A DNA stretch of 16,710 nt from CAZESH01 sp964514665 (GTDB lineage: Bacteria; Bacillota; Bacilli; Paenibacillales; KCTC-25726), in assembly GCA_964514665.1 (NCBI GenBank), contig CAZESH010000064.1, positions 1-16,710 of the forward strand, written 5' to 3'. Positions 1 to 8,122 of the stretch are shown in pieces (the first letter of the stretch is position 1; each line of letters opens with the position of its first letter). The translations under genes were made by a program, and so were the position numbers. Below the pieces are notes generated by a model. It ran no database searches. It worked only from the letters and a program-made list of their open reading frames with translations, and had not been told where the DNA came from.

Positions 1-230
1 GTATACGTCCGGGTGAAAAGCTCTTCGAAGAGCTGTTGAAAGAAAATGAGGTCCACGAACAGCAGGTTTATCCGAAAATTTACATCGGAAAAACCGCGGA
101 CCTTTATATAGAAGAAATTGAAGAAGTCATTGCAACCTACGCCGGCATCGACAAAGCGGAACTCAAAGAAGCGCTGTTGAATTTGGCCAACAACAAAGTG
201 GTCGCACATAAGTTAATGTCGATTGGATAA
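1..230 (+). CDS. UDP-sugar 4,6-dehydratase/epimerase, EpsC/CapD family (C-terminal end only)
   Basis: This is the tail of a gene that begins outside the window; the reading frame runs from base 3 to a TAA at 228-230. The first visible residues, IRPGEKLFEELL, are the hallmark C-terminal motif of the FlaA1/CapD/EpsC short-chain dehydrogenases, which convert UDP-GlcNAc to a 4-keto-6-deoxy sugar in the cytoplasm. About 75 residues are seen, ending in an acidic helical stretch typical of the family. The NAD-binding fold and catalytic residues lie upstream and cannot be checked. It is followed after 27 bases by galU on the same strand, so it is probably cotranscribed. With the EpsL-, EpsM- and EpsN-like genes downstream it would form a bacillosamine-type sugar pathway. 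The family call is firm; the exact substrate is inferred. Confidence 0.85.
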   Translation, partial: IRPGEKLFEELLKENEVHEQQVYPKIYIGKTADLYIEEIEEVIATYAGIDKAELKEALLNLANNKVVAHKLMSIG

Positions 231-257
231 TTTTACCTTAAGGGAGCGCAGGTCAGA

Positions 258-1139
258 ATGAAAATAAGAAAAGCGATTATTCCCGCCGCCGGACTCGGTA
301 CCCGATTCCTTCCGGCAACCAAAGCGATGCCCAAAGAAATGCTGCCGATTGTCGATAAACCGACAATCCAATACATTGTCGAGGAAGCGGTCGAATCCGG
401 GATTGAGGAGATCCTGATCGTAACGGGAAAAGGAAAGAGAGCAATCGAGGACCATTTTGACAATTCCTTCGAGCTGGAGCAAAACTTGCTGCAAAAACGA
501 AAATTCGATTTGCTGCACGAAGTGCAAAAGTCCTCCAGCCTCGTAGATATTCATTACATTCGCCAGAAGGAACCGAAGGGACTCGGCCATGCCATCTGGT
601 GCGCCCGCAAGTTCATCGGGAATGAGCCGTTTGCCGTACTGCTGGGAGACGATATTGTAAGCGCAGAAACGCCCTGCTTAAAGCAGATGATCGATCAATA
701 TGCAGGATGCCGTGCATCCGTGATCGGGGTGCAGCATGTTTCCGATCATGAAGTTTCGAGGTATGGCATCGTGGACGGGGAAAAGATGGACGAACGTTTA
801 TACAGTGTGAATGACTTGGTGGAGAAGCCAAGGATGGAAGAAGCGCCCTCGAATCTTGCGATTTTGGGGCGTTATATTCTTACTCCACGGATTTTTGAGA
901 TTTTGAGCGATCAACAGCCGGGAGCGGGCGGGGAAATTCAGCTTACGGATGCGATTGCGGAATTAAACCGCCATGAATCCGTCTATGCGTTCGATTTTGA
1001 GGGAACCCGGCATGATGTCGGGGAGAAGATGGGGTTTATTCAGACCACTATTGAATTCGCCCTGCAGCGTAAGGATTTGAGGCGCGGGCTGCTGGATTAT
1101 CTCTCCAAAGTAATGGAGAAAGAACAAGTGATTGGATGA
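258..1139 (+). CDS. galU: UTP-glucose-1-phosphate uridylyltransferase GalU
   Basis: A 293-residue protein, the usual family length. It makes UDP-glucose from UTP and glucose-1-phosphate in the cytoplasm. The N-terminus carries the nucleotidyltransferase signature (AAGLGTRFLPATKAMPKEML, residues 10-29), followed by VDKP and a long conserved GalU/GtaB-like body. This includes GLGHAIWCAR near residue 110, LLGDDIV near 128 and the VEKP segment near 190. The ATG at 258 lies 12 bases after AAGGGAG (239-245), a slightly long spacing; a weaker AGGT is closer. It sits between the epsC-like tail and the first glycosyltransferase in the same direction, so it most likely supplies UDP-glucose (and with GalE UDP-galactose) for this polysaccharide. 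A housekeeping copy elsewhere in the genome is possible. A diagnostic separation from other sugar-nucleotide pyrophosphorylases was not done, but the motif match is strong. Confidence 0.93.
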   Translation: MKIRKAIIPAAGLGTRFLPATKAMPKEMLPIVDKPTIQYIVEEAVESGIEEILIVTGKGKRAIEDHFDNSFELEQNLLQKRKFDLLHEVQKSSSLVDIHYIRQKEPKGLGHAIWCARKFIGNEPFAVLLGDDIVSAETPCLKQMIDQYAGCRASVIGVQHVSDHEVSRYGIVDGEKMDERLYSVNDLVEKPRMEEAPSNLAILGRYILTPRIFEILSDQQPGAGGEIQLTDAIAELNRHESVYAFDFEGTRHDVGEKMGFIQTTIEFALQRKDLRRGLLDYLSKVMEKEQVIG

Positions 1140-1179
1140 ACCAGGATCTCTCTAATAAGGGAACGGGGTGAGAGAAGTG

Positions 1180-2343
1180 TTGAAAAAGGTACTGTTTATT
1201 GCAACAGTAGACTTTCATTTCAAAAAATTTCATCTGCCGTATTTCAAGTGGTTTAAAGAACGGGGGTGGGACGTTCATGTGGCCGCAAACGGGGAACTGG
1301 AGCTTCCATACGTGGATCAAAAGTATAATCTATCGATTCAAAGATCGCCTTTTAAACTAAAAAACATGAAAGCTTATAAAGAGCTGAAGTCGATTATCGA
1401 CAGCAGCGCATACGACATCATCCACTGCCATACGCCGATGGGCGGGGTGCTTGCCAGATGGGCCGCCAGAACGGCGCGAAAGCGCGGAAGCAAAGTAATC
1501 TATACCGCGCATGGCTTTCACTTTTACAAGGGCTCGCCGCTGATCAACTGGATGGTCTATTATCCGATCGAGAAAGCTCTGGCTCATTGCACCGATTGCT
1601 TGATAACCATCAATGAAGAAGATTACAATCGGGCGCTTGATCGCCGGTTTCAGGCCGGACGCATTGAGCACGTGCATGGTGTCGGGGTGGATGACGAGCT
1701 GTTCAAACCGGTGAAGGAAGCGCAAAAGCGGGAATTAAGAATGAAATTCGGTTATCGACCGGATGATTTTCTGATGTTCTATGCGGCTGAATTCAATCGA
1801 AACAAAAATCAGCTGGAGCTGATTCAAGCCTTGCGATGGATCAAACAGGAGACGCCGAGAATCAAGCTGCTGCTTGCAGGCAACGGTCCGCTTGCTGCGG
1901 ATTGTGAATTATTGGCCGCCGAGCTGGGCGTTGAGAAAATGGTAGATTTCCTTGGCTATCGAAACGATATCAAGGAATGGCTGCAGATGTGCGACATTGC
2001 GGTAGCGTCAAGCTTTCGCGAAGGACTTCCCGTCAATATTATGGAAGCCATGGGCTGCGGACTGCCGATCATCGCCAGCCGGAACAGAGGGCATCAGGAG
2101 CTTGTCCGGGACGGGGGCAACGGGTATCTGGTTGCGAATGGAGACTGCCGGCTGTTCGCGGAACGTATGCTGCAGCTTAGTCAGTCTGAAGCGCTGCGCA
2201 AAAAAATGGGAGACGAAAGTCTTCGCAGCGTCAAAGAATATGCTCTTTCCCAGGTGGGTACGGAACTTGGCAGGATTTACTCGCATTATGACATGGAGGA
2301 TCGGGATGAAAGCGAAAGTCAGTATCGTAGTGCCTATATATAA
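1180..2343 (+). CDS. epsD: GT4-family glycosyltransferase, EpsD-like
   Basis: A retaining GT-B glycosyltransferase of about 387 residues that would add a sugar to the lipid-linked repeat unit at the inner face of the membrane. The N-terminal half begins KKVLFIATVDFHF and carries the acceptor-side motif IIHCHTPMGG. The C-terminal half has the donor-site features LLAGNGPL, the conserved SSFREGLPVNIMEAMGCGLP block with its E-x7-E pair, and ASRNRGHQELV. The start is uncertain. GTG at 1168 has AAGGGA 5 bases upstream. GGGGTGA at 1165-1171 is well placed for GTG 1177 (5 bases) or TTG 1180 (8 bases), and I chose TTG 1180 because family members usually begin MKKVLF. Its 3' end overlaps the next gene by 38 bases, which suggests translational coupling. 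The EpsD assignment rests on motif and position (first GT in the operon) and not on an alignment. Confidence 0.88.
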   Translation: MKKVLFIATVDFHFKKFHLPYFKWFKERGWDVHVAANGELELPYVDQKYNLSIQRSPFKLKNMKAYKELKSIIDSSAYDIIHCHTPMGGVLARWAARTARKRGSKVIYTAHGFHFYKGSPLINWMVYYPIEKALAHCTDCLITINEEDYNRALDRRFQAGRIEHVHGVGVDDELFKPVKEAQKRELRMKFGYRPDDFLMFYAAEFNRNKNQLELIQALRWIKQETPRIKLLLAGNGPLAADCELLAAELGVEKMVDFLGYRNDIKEWLQMCDIAVASSFREGLPVNIMEAMGCGLPIIASRNRGHQELVRDGGNGYLVANGDCRLFAERMLQLSQSEALRKKMGDESLRSVKEYALSQVGTELGRIYSHYDMEDRDESESQYRSAYI

Positions 2344-3373
2344 TATGGAGCGTTACTTGAAACGCTGTTTGGAAAGCTTGTTGTCGCAAAGCCTGCGCGA
2401 CATCGAGATTATTGCCGTGAATGACGGATCCACGGATGCAAGTGAACAAATCCTGCGTGAATTTGCCAATAGGGACGATCGTCTGATTGTCATCAACAAG
2501 CCGAACGGCGGGGTTTCCTCGGCAAGAAACGAGGGAATCGATGCGGCAGGAGGAGAGTTTATAGGATTCGTCGACCCTGATGATTGGGTAGACAGCGATA
2601 TGTATAAAGCGATGTATGAAAAGGCCGTTGAAGAATGCTCCGATATCGTGATGTGCGGATACATCCGGGAATTCAACACGCATTCCAAGGAGAAGAGGTT
2701 TAATCTCCCCGAGATCAGCTGCTATCGCGATGAAGAGGTTGCAACCCATATTGTGAGACGGCTGGTAGGCCCTTTGAACGAAGAATTGGCTAATCCGGAG
2801 CTGTTGGATGCCTGGGGTACCGTTTGGTCCAAGATTTATCGCGCCAAGCTGATTGAAGAACAGGCCATTCGCTTTATCGATCTGGATAAAGTGGGCACCA
2901 ACGAGGATTCGCTGTTCAACATTCATGCCTGTTATTACGCCAAAACGTTTGTCTTTCTTAATCGGCCCTACTACCACTATTGGCGGGAGAACGCGGCTTC
3001 GGTCACATCGGGATACAAACCCGATTTACAAAAGCAGTGGTCAACGCTTTGGGCCATGATTGAAAGTTTTCTGGATGTAAAAAAGATGCATCGGGATTTT
3101 TATTTGGCCTTGGATAACCGCAAATGTCTGAATACCCTGGGACTCGGTTTAAATATGATCAGTCCGGGCAACAAGGCATCCCTGCCGGAAAAAGTCAAAA
3201 AAATAAACGCCATGCTGCAGGATTATCATATACAGCGTTCCTTCAGACAATTGGAAATGGCACATTTCCCCTTCGTTTGGAGGGCGTTTTATTTTTGCGC
3301 AAAGGGCAGATTTGCCATCGGCTTTTACTTGATGCTGGTTGCCATTGACCGGCTTAGGAAGATGAGGAGATAG
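2306..3373 (+). CDS. GT2-family glycosyltransferase (GT-A fold)
   Basis: A 355-residue inverting GT-A glycosyltransferase. The N-terminus reads VSIVVPIYNMERYLKRCLES, then AVNDGSTD near residue 40, GGVSSARNEG near 75 and the metal-binding FVDPDDW near 95. The C-terminal third has an aromatic-rich stretch (RPYYHYWRENAASVT) often seen in capsule GT2 enzymes and a hydrophobic end that may touch the membrane. The ATG at 2306 is set by GGAGGA (2295-2300), 5 bases upstream, inside the 3' end of the previous gene; upstream extensions of the frame are only the shadow of that gene. By position it corresponds to EpsE in B. subtilis, but the sequence looks closer to EpsH/EpsJ-type enzymes, so a flagellar-clutch role cannot be inferred. 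Donor and acceptor are unknown. Confidence 0.9.
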   Translation: MKAKVSIVVPIYNMERYLKRCLESLLSQSLRDIEIIAVNDGSTDASEQILREFANRDDRLIVINKPNGGVSSARNEGIDAAGGEFIGFVDPDDWVDSDMYKAMYEKAVEECSDIVMCGYIREFNTHSKEKRFNLPEISCYRDEEVATHIVRRLVGPLNEELANPELLDAWGTVWSKIYRAKLIEEQAIRFIDLDKVGTNEDSLFNIHACYYAKTFVFLNRPYYHYWRENAASVTSGYKPDLQKQWSTLWAMIESFLDVKKMHRDFYLALDNRKCLNTLGLGLNMISPGNKASLPEKVKKINAMLQDYHIQRSFRQLEMAHFPFVWRAFYFCAKGRFAIGFYLMLVAIDRLRKMRR

Positions 3374-3375
3374 GA

Positions 3376-4506
3376 GTGTTTCCCTTGGAGTCTATTCGAA
3401 TATTGCATGTGGTTACGATTATGAACCGCGGCGGACTTGAAACAATGTTAATGAATTATTACCGGCAGCTGGACCGCAGCAGGATACAATTCGATTTCAT
3501 GGTTCATCGGACGGAGAAGGGGCACTATGACGATGAAATATTGCAATTGGGCGGGGAAATTCATCGCATGCCGCAGATCAGGCCGGGTAATTATCGATTG
3601 TATTTTAAAAGGCTGGATGATTTTTTCGCTGCACACAAGGAATACCAAATCGTGCATTCCCATATCAACGAAAACAGCAGTTTCGTGCTTCGCGCCGCAA
3701 AGCGGTCAGGCGTGCCGTGCCGCATTGCCCACAGTCATTTAAGCGATTTGGGAATCGACCTCAAGCTGCCGTTTCGATTATATGCCCGATTTACCATGAA
3801 CGATTATCCAAATCATTTTTTCGCTTGTTCGAAAAAAGCCGGCCAATGGCTGTTTGGAAAAAGGAAATTGACTTCCAATCAAATCACCGTTCTAAATAAT
3901 GCCGTGAATGTCAGGGAGTTTAAGTATGACGAGGCGATTCGGAAAAAAGTCAGGGCGGATTTTGGGGCTGAAAAGAGTTTGGTGATCGGACACATCGGCA
4001 GATTCGTCAAGCAAAAAAATCATGGTTTTCTGCTGGATGTCTTCAAATCGGTTCATGACCGATGTCCCGATTCCCTGCTCATCCTGATCGGCGATGGTCC
4101 TTTACGGCCTTCGATCGAGAGAAAAGCGGCACAGTTAGGTTTAACCGCAAATGTTAAATTCTTGGGAGTCAGGGGGGATATTTCCCGCTTGCTGCAGGGG
4201 ATGGACCTGTTCCTGTTTCCTTCTCTATTCGAAGGGCTGCCCGTTGTCCTTATAGAAGCTCAAGCCGCGGGCTTGAAATGCTTCGCATCGGATACGATCA
4301 CCAGCGAAACCGATGTAGCGGAAAGGGTGGATTTCATAAGTCTCGATACCCCACCGGACGTATGGGCCGAAAAAATACTGGCATCCTCATATGAGCATCT
4401 GGATACATCCGATTTATTGGAACGAAACGGCTATGACACCGCTGAAATGGCGAAATGGCTGACCCGTTATTATGAGACGAAATTATTGCCGGCAGAGGCA
4501 AATTAA
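3376..4506 (+). CDS. epsF: GT4-family glycosyltransferase, EpsF-like
   Basis: A 376-residue GT-B glycosyltransferase. Near the N-terminus RILHVVTIMNRGGLETMLMN is the glycine-rich opening typical of the EpsF subgroup, and IQFDFMVHR follows. Later come IVHSHINENS near residue 95, a GHIGRFVKQKNH donor-domain start near 210, LLILIGDGPL near 235 and SLFEGLPVVLIEAQAAGL (E-x7-E) near 290. Two starts are plausible: GTG 3376 after GAGGAG (3364-3369), and TTG 3385 after AGGAG (3372-3376), which would give a protein starting MESIRILHVV. The stop of the preceding gene ends 2 bases before the GTG. It would act at the cytoplasmic face on an undecaprenyl-linked acceptor. The subgroup call comes from motif recall and gene order; the sugar is unknown. 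Confidence 0.88.
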   Translation: MFPLESIRILHVVTIMNRGGLETMLMNYYRQLDRSRIQFDFMVHRTEKGHYDDEILQLGGEIHRMPQIRPGNYRLYFKRLDDFFAAHKEYQIVHSHINENSSFVLRAAKRSGVPCRIAHSHLSDLGIDLKLPFRLYARFTMNDYPNHFFACSKKAGQWLFGKRKLTSNQITVLNNAVNVREFKYDEAIRKKVRADFGAEKSLVIGHIGRFVKQKNHGFLLDVFKSVHDRCPDSLLILIGDGPLRPSIERKAAQLGLTANVKFLGVRGDISRLLQGMDLFLFPSLFEGLPVVLIEAQAAGLKCFASDTITSETDVAERVDFISLDTPPDVWAEKILASSYEHLDTSDLLERNGYDTAEMAKWLTRYYETKLLPAEAN

Positions 4507-4526
4507 CAAAGATGGAGGTTTCTTCG

Positions 4527-5429
4527 GTGGCACCGACACTAACTGTTTTTACGCCTGCCTTTAATCGCGCGCATACCCTTCATTTATGTTATGAAAGCTT
4601 AAAGAGGCAAACCGTCAAAGATTTCGTCTGGTTAATCATCGACGATGGATCAACGGATCATACAAGAGAGCTTGCAGAAGGATGGATTGCCGAAGGCTCG
4701 CTTCCCGTTCGCTATCATTATCAAGAAAATCAAGGGATGCATGGAGCCCATAATACGGCCTATGAATTAATCGATACGGAACTGAATGTTTGCATCGACT
4801 CCGACGATTATATGGCAGATGACGCGGTGGAAAAAATCACTTCTTTTTGGAGGGAAAACGGAAGCGGCAAGTATGCCGGCATTGTAGGTTTGGATGCCGC
4901 TCCCCAGGGGGGTGTGATCGGCACGAGGATGCCGGAAGATTTAAGGGCGTCCACGCTTTCAGATCTATATGCCCTGCACAAGGTAAAAGGCGACAAAAAG
5001 CTGGTTTACCGATCGGAGATCACCCGAAGTTTCCCGCCGTATCCCCTATTCCCGGGTGAGAAGTATTGCCCGCTGAGTTACAAGTATGTATTGATTGACC
5101 AGCAATATCCGCTGCTCGTGATGAATGAGGTGTTGTGCCATGTCGAATATTTGGCAGACGGCTCAAGCATGAATATCATCAAGCAGTACAAGCGGAATCC
5201 ACGCGGTTTTCTGTTTTTCAGGTCAATGGCAATGCAATATGCGCCCTCCTTTAAGGAAAAATTTCGTGAGTCGATGCATTATGTCTCAAGCAATTTAATG
5301 ATTCGCAACTATAAGTTTATATTCGATTCGCCTTGTAAATGGACGACGCTGCTGGCCGCCCCATTTGGCTTATTGCTTTATTTATACATCCGGCGTACCG
5401 GGAGGGCCACGGTGCTGAAGCAGCATTGA
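4527..5429 (+). CDS. GT2-family glycosyltransferase with C-terminal membrane segment
   Basis: A GT-A glycosyltransferase of about 300 residues. It begins PTLTVFTPAFNRAHTLHLCY, with LIIDDGSTD near residue 40, NQGMHGAHNTAY near 73 and the metal-binding IDSDDYM near 95. The last 40 residues include a hydrophobic stretch (LLAAPFGLLLYLYI) followed by basic residues, so the end is probably membrane-anchored on the cytoplasmic side. An in-frame ATG exists at 4512, but it has no ribosome binding site. GGAGGT at 4514-4519 is exactly 7 bases before GTG 4527, so I take the GTG as the start. It follows the EpsF-like gene by about 20 bases and precedes the polymerase gene. In B. subtilis the GT2 genes of eps sit on both sides of epsG, so this one could be an EpsH/J equivalent. 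Substrates cannot be read from the sequence. Confidence 0.88.
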   Translation: MAPTLTVFTPAFNRAHTLHLCYESLKRQTVKDFVWLIIDDGSTDHTRELAEGWIAEGSLPVRYHYQENQGMHGAHNTAYELIDTELNVCIDSDDYMADDAVEKITSFWRENGSGKYAGIVGLDAAPQGGVIGTRMPEDLRASTLSDLYALHKVKGDKKLVYRSEITRSFPPYPLFPGEKYCPLSYKYVLIDQQYPLLVMNEVLCHVEYLADGSSMNIIKQYKRNPRGFLFFRSMAMQYAPSFKEKFRESMHYVSSNLMIRNYKFIFDSPCKWTTLLAAPFGLLLYLYIRRTGRATVLKQH

Positions 5430-5470
5430 CGGCCCGGACCGCATGAATTTTTGGTGAAAGGAAGCAGCAG

Positions 5471-6544
5471 ATGACCGTACTTTGGTTGACGTTATTTCTT
5501 GTATTTGTACTGGCATTGTTGGCCAGATATTCGGCAAGACCTGTGCCGTCGGGAGCAGGCCCTGTATATATTCAGCCGAACCGTTATTATGTTTTTCTGG
5601 TCATGGCCGTGCTGATTCTGGTGTCGGGACTGCGCAGCAATATCGGCGACACCTTCTTTTATATGTATTCCTATACGTTAAAGCAATTGACTCCGGCGGA
5701 TATCAGCTTAAACGGCGATTTTGGCTTTAATCTGCTGCAAATGCTGCTGCAGCAATTCACCGGGGAGCCGCAGCACTTGATTTTTTGGGTCGCATTGGGC
5801 ACCAATGGGTTAATCATTCCCGTGTTGTACAAATATGCCAGGCTTTTCGAATTAAGTGTGTTTCTGTACATCACGACCGGCATGTATCTGATGTCCATGA
5901 ACGGAATCCGCCAGTTTCTTGCCGCTGCGATTATTTTTGCCGCAACCAAGTACATTTTCGATGGAAACTGGAAGAAGTATATGGCGGTTGTCCTGCTGGC
6001 TGCCACCATCCACCAAACTGCGCTGATCCTGATTCCCGTTTACTTCATCGTCAGACAAACCGCCTGGACCCGGCAGACGATGGTTTTGCTGCTTATGGCG
6101 GTACTGATTGTCATTGGCTTTGGCCAGTTCTCTCATCTGCTGTATTCGGCCATTCAAGATACCAAGTACGGCGAGTATCAGAATTTGGAGCAGCACGGAG
6201 CCAATATGATGCGAGCGATCGTCGTGGCGATTCCGCTCATAATTGCATTTTTGGGCAGAGAGAAGCTGCGTGAAATATTCCCCAAAAGCGACTATATCGT
6301 CAATATGTGCTTGCTGAACTTGGTGGTGATGATGATATCCACACAGCAGTGGATATTCGCCCGGTTCAGTTTTTACTTCGGGCTGTATGAGCTCATCTTG
6401 ATTCCTTGGCTGGTCAAATTGTTTATTCCGAGAGATCAAAAGCTTGTCTACTATACCATCGTGGTTTGTTATTTTCTCTATTACTTTTATGAGAATGTGA
6501 TCAGCTTGAACCTTGTTTATAAGAGTCATTTTATTCATTTTTAA
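5471..6544 (+). CDS. epsG: EpsG-like polysaccharide polymerase (multi-pass membrane protein)
   Basis: A 357-residue polytopic membrane protein with roughly nine to ten hydrophobic segments, the first at residues 1-20. It has the EpsG/Wzy-type signature SGLRSNIGDTFFYMYSYT near residue 57 and the conserved MNGIRQFLAAAIIFAATKYI in the middle, followed by HQTALILIPVYF. Proteins of this family join lipid-linked repeat units on the outer face of the membrane. The ATG at 5471 has AAAGGAAG (5457-5464) upstream. The gene ends in TAA just before a 525-base non-coding stretch that separates it from galE. It is the only membrane polymerase candidate in the window. No Wzx flippase is seen beside it, so the lipid carrier flipping step must be encoded elsewhere. 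Confidence 0.88.
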   Translation: MTVLWLTLFLVFVLALLARYSARPVPSGAGPVYIQPNRYYVFLVMAVLILVSGLRSNIGDTFFYMYSYTLKQLTPADISLNGDFGFNLLQMLLQQFTGEPQHLIFWVALGTNGLIIPVLYKYARLFELSVFLYITTGMYLMSMNGIRQFLAAAIIFAATKYIFDGNWKKYMAVVLLAATIHQTALILIPVYFIVRQTAWTRQTMVLLLMAVLIVIGFGQFSHLLYSAIQDTKYGEYQNLEQHGANMMRAIVVAIPLIIAFLGREKLREIFPKSDYIVNMCLLNLVVMMISTQQWIFARFSFYFGLYELILIPWLVKLFIPRDQKLVYYTIVVCYFLYYFYENVISLNLVYKSHFIHF

Positions 6545-6613
6545 TTCTTAAGTTTGTAATATTGATTCTGCGTTCGTTCCCGCACCCGCCAATTTCCTGC
6601 GCCGCCAATCGTT

Positions 6614-6800
6614 CCTGCAAAAAGCAAAAATGCAGGTAAATAAGGCGATTCAGCGGAAGGGGCGGAGTGTTCCTGCAAAAATGCAGGTATTCAAGCCGGC
6701 AAGTTCCTGATTAGCCGAGATCATGCTGATTTACCTGCAAATTTGCAGCTAAGACCGATGAAATTCGCCTTGGAGGGCAATTTACCTGCATTTTGCAGGT
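6614..6800. repeat. Four short palindromes of the CCTGCA-TGCAGG type
   Basis: Four related palindromes lie in the gap after the polymerase gene: 6614-6636 (CCTGCA and TGCAGG arms with an 11-base A-rich middle), 6672-6687, 6733-6750 (ACCTGCAAATTTGCAGCT) and 6784-6800 (ACCTGCATTTTGCAGGT). Their starts are 58, 62 and 51 bases apart and the sequence between them is not repeated. Each could fold into a small hairpin in RNA, and AT-rich centres and orientation differ from copy to copy. They resemble a dispersed intergenic palindrome family, which is my inference. They are not a CRISPR array because the repeats vary and no cas genes are present. Confidence 0.7.
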
Positions 6801-6827
6801 GCAGACTGTCGACAAAGATCCGCTAAT

Positions 6828-7030
6828 TTCGGAGAGGGATTTTACGTTCCCTAGTGAGTCTGCTTTCCGTCGCAAAAGGGAGGACCTGAGAGACCTAGAA
6901 CCATGAAAGTCGGAGAACTTTCCTTTATGCAAATGCTTCGATGGTTCTTGGTCTGTCAGGTTTGGACCGGTCATTACCGCATCCTCGCCGGAAAGCAGTC
7001 GAACTAAGGAGCGTAAAATCCCTATCCGAG
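6828..7030. repeat. Large nested imperfect inverted repeat upstream of galE
   Basis: The outer arms, 6828-6869 and 6989-7030, match as reverse complements at 35 of 42 positions. Inner arms, 6885-6909 and 6936-6960, match at 21 of 25. The centre holds a further 6-bp hairpin (GAAAGT ... ACTTTC, 6905-6922). Weaker pairing continues outward to about 6813 and 7047. A transcript would fold into a rod-like structure of about 200 bases ending some 40 bases before the galE start. It could be a structured regulatory RNA within the operon, analogous in place though not in sequence to the eps-associated EAR element, or a decayed MITE-like insertion. No start codon with a ribosome binding site is found inside it. 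Confidence 0.75.
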
Positions 7031-7069
7031 CTTTATGGATGGAATCTTCGAAATACCAGGAGGGATAAA

Positions 7070-8122
7070 ATGTCCATACTCATTACCGGCGGGGCCGGTT
7101 ATATCGGCAGCCATACTTGCGTGGAACTGCTGAATGCAGGCTATGAAATTGTCGTGATCGATAACTTTTCCAACAGCAAGCCGGAATCGTTAAAACGTGT
7201 AAGCGAGCTGACGGGAAGATCATTCAGCTTTTATAAAGCCGATTTGCTCGATCGCGAGATGCTGGAATCCGTTTTTACACAGCATCCTATCGAAGCGGTG
7301 ATCCACTTCGCGGGACTTAAGGCAGTCGGTGAATCCGTGTCAAATCCGCTGCAATATTATAGGAATAACGTTGCCGGGACAATCACGCTCTGCAGCGTGA
7401 TGGAACAATTCGGCGTCAAGAGAATGGTTTTCAGTTCATCTGCTACGGTATACGGCATGCCGGAGAAGGTGCCCATCTCTGAGAATTTCCCGCTGAGCGC
7501 TACAAGCCCATACGGACGCTCGAAGCTGATGATCGAAGAAATATTGCGTGATCTCCACTGCTCTGATACAAAATGGAGCATTGCGATTTTGCGTTATTTC
7601 AATCCGATCGGAGCGCATGAGAGCGGACGCATCGGCGAAGCTCCGAACGGTGTGCCCAACAATCTGATGCCGTACATCACTCAGGTTGCCGCAGGCAAAT
7701 TAAGGAAGCTCAAAGTATTCGGCAATGATTACAACACCCCCGACGGTACGGGCGTAAGGGACTATATTCATGTGGTAGATTTGGCGAAGGGTCATTTGAA
7801 GGCCTTGGAGAAAATCCTCTCGTCGAGCGGTGTGGAAGCCTATAATCTGGGGACCGGCAGAGGCTGCAGTGTGATGGAGATGATTGCGGCCTTTACCGAG
7901 GCTTCAGGCATCGAGCTTCCCTTTACGATTGAGGGACGCAGACCCGGCGATGTAGGCGCCTGCTTTGCGGACCCGACCAAGGCAAAGACCGAGCTCGGTT
8001 GGACAGCGCATAAAGGAATCGCGGAAATGTGCGGGGACGCATGGCGCTGGCAGAAGAACAATCCGAATGGATATGAAGAGGAAGAGGAAGCCATTCCTCT
8101 GGAACAAGTGAGGCAAGGATAG
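7070..8122 (+). CDS. galE: UDP-glucose 4-epimerase GalE
   Basis: A 350-residue extended short-chain dehydrogenase, normal length for GalE, interconverting UDP-glucose and UDP-galactose with bound NAD. The Rossmann motif GGAGYIG is at residues 7-13. The catalytic triad is visible as Ser in SSSATVYG (about residue 124), Tyr148 and Lys152 in SPYGRSK. NPIGAH and DGTGVRDYIHV follow, both typical of GalE. The reading frame is open back into the inverted repeat, but the start is set at ATG 7070 by AGGAGGG (7058-7064). Together with GalU it would supply UDP-galactose for the glycosyltransferases. It is followed without a gap by a small ORF and then the EpsL-like gene. The C-terminus ends in an acidic run (EEEEEA), which is a minor oddity. 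Confidence 0.95.
   Translation: MSILITGGAGYIGSHTCVELLNAGYEIVVIDNFSNSKPESLKRVSELTGRSFSFYKADLLDREMLESVFTQHPIEAVIHFAGLKAVGESVSNPLQYYRNNVAGTITLCSVMEQFGVKRMVFSSSATVYGMPEKVPISENFPLSATSPYGRSKLMIEEILRDLHCSDTKWSIAILRYFNPIGAHESGRIGEAPNGVPNNLMPYITQVAAGKLRKLKVFGNDYNTPDGTGVRDYIHVVDLAKGHLKALEKILSSSGVEAYNLGTGRGCSVMEMIAAFTEASGIELPFTIEGRRPGDVGACFADPTKAKTELGWTAHKGIAEMCGDAWRWQKNNPNGYEEEEEAIPLEQVRQG

Noticed and set aside
2231..2977. 248-codon open frame on the - strand inside the GT2 gene
   Set aside because: It is antisense to a gene with clear motifs, has no ribosome binding site and no recognisable domain.
5852..6538. 228-codon open frame on the - strand inside the polymerase gene
   Set aside because: The translation is rich in His, Gln and Asp as expected for the reverse of membrane-protein codons; no family features.
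6614..6800. Possible CRISPR array
   Set aside because: The repeats are palindromic, of different lengths and sequence, only four in number, and no cas gene is present.
6941..7069. Extended GalE start at 6941 within the inverted repeat
   Set aside because: The AGGAGGG site at 7058-7064 and the Rossmann motif directly after ATG 7070 fix the normal start; the added 43 residues match nothing.
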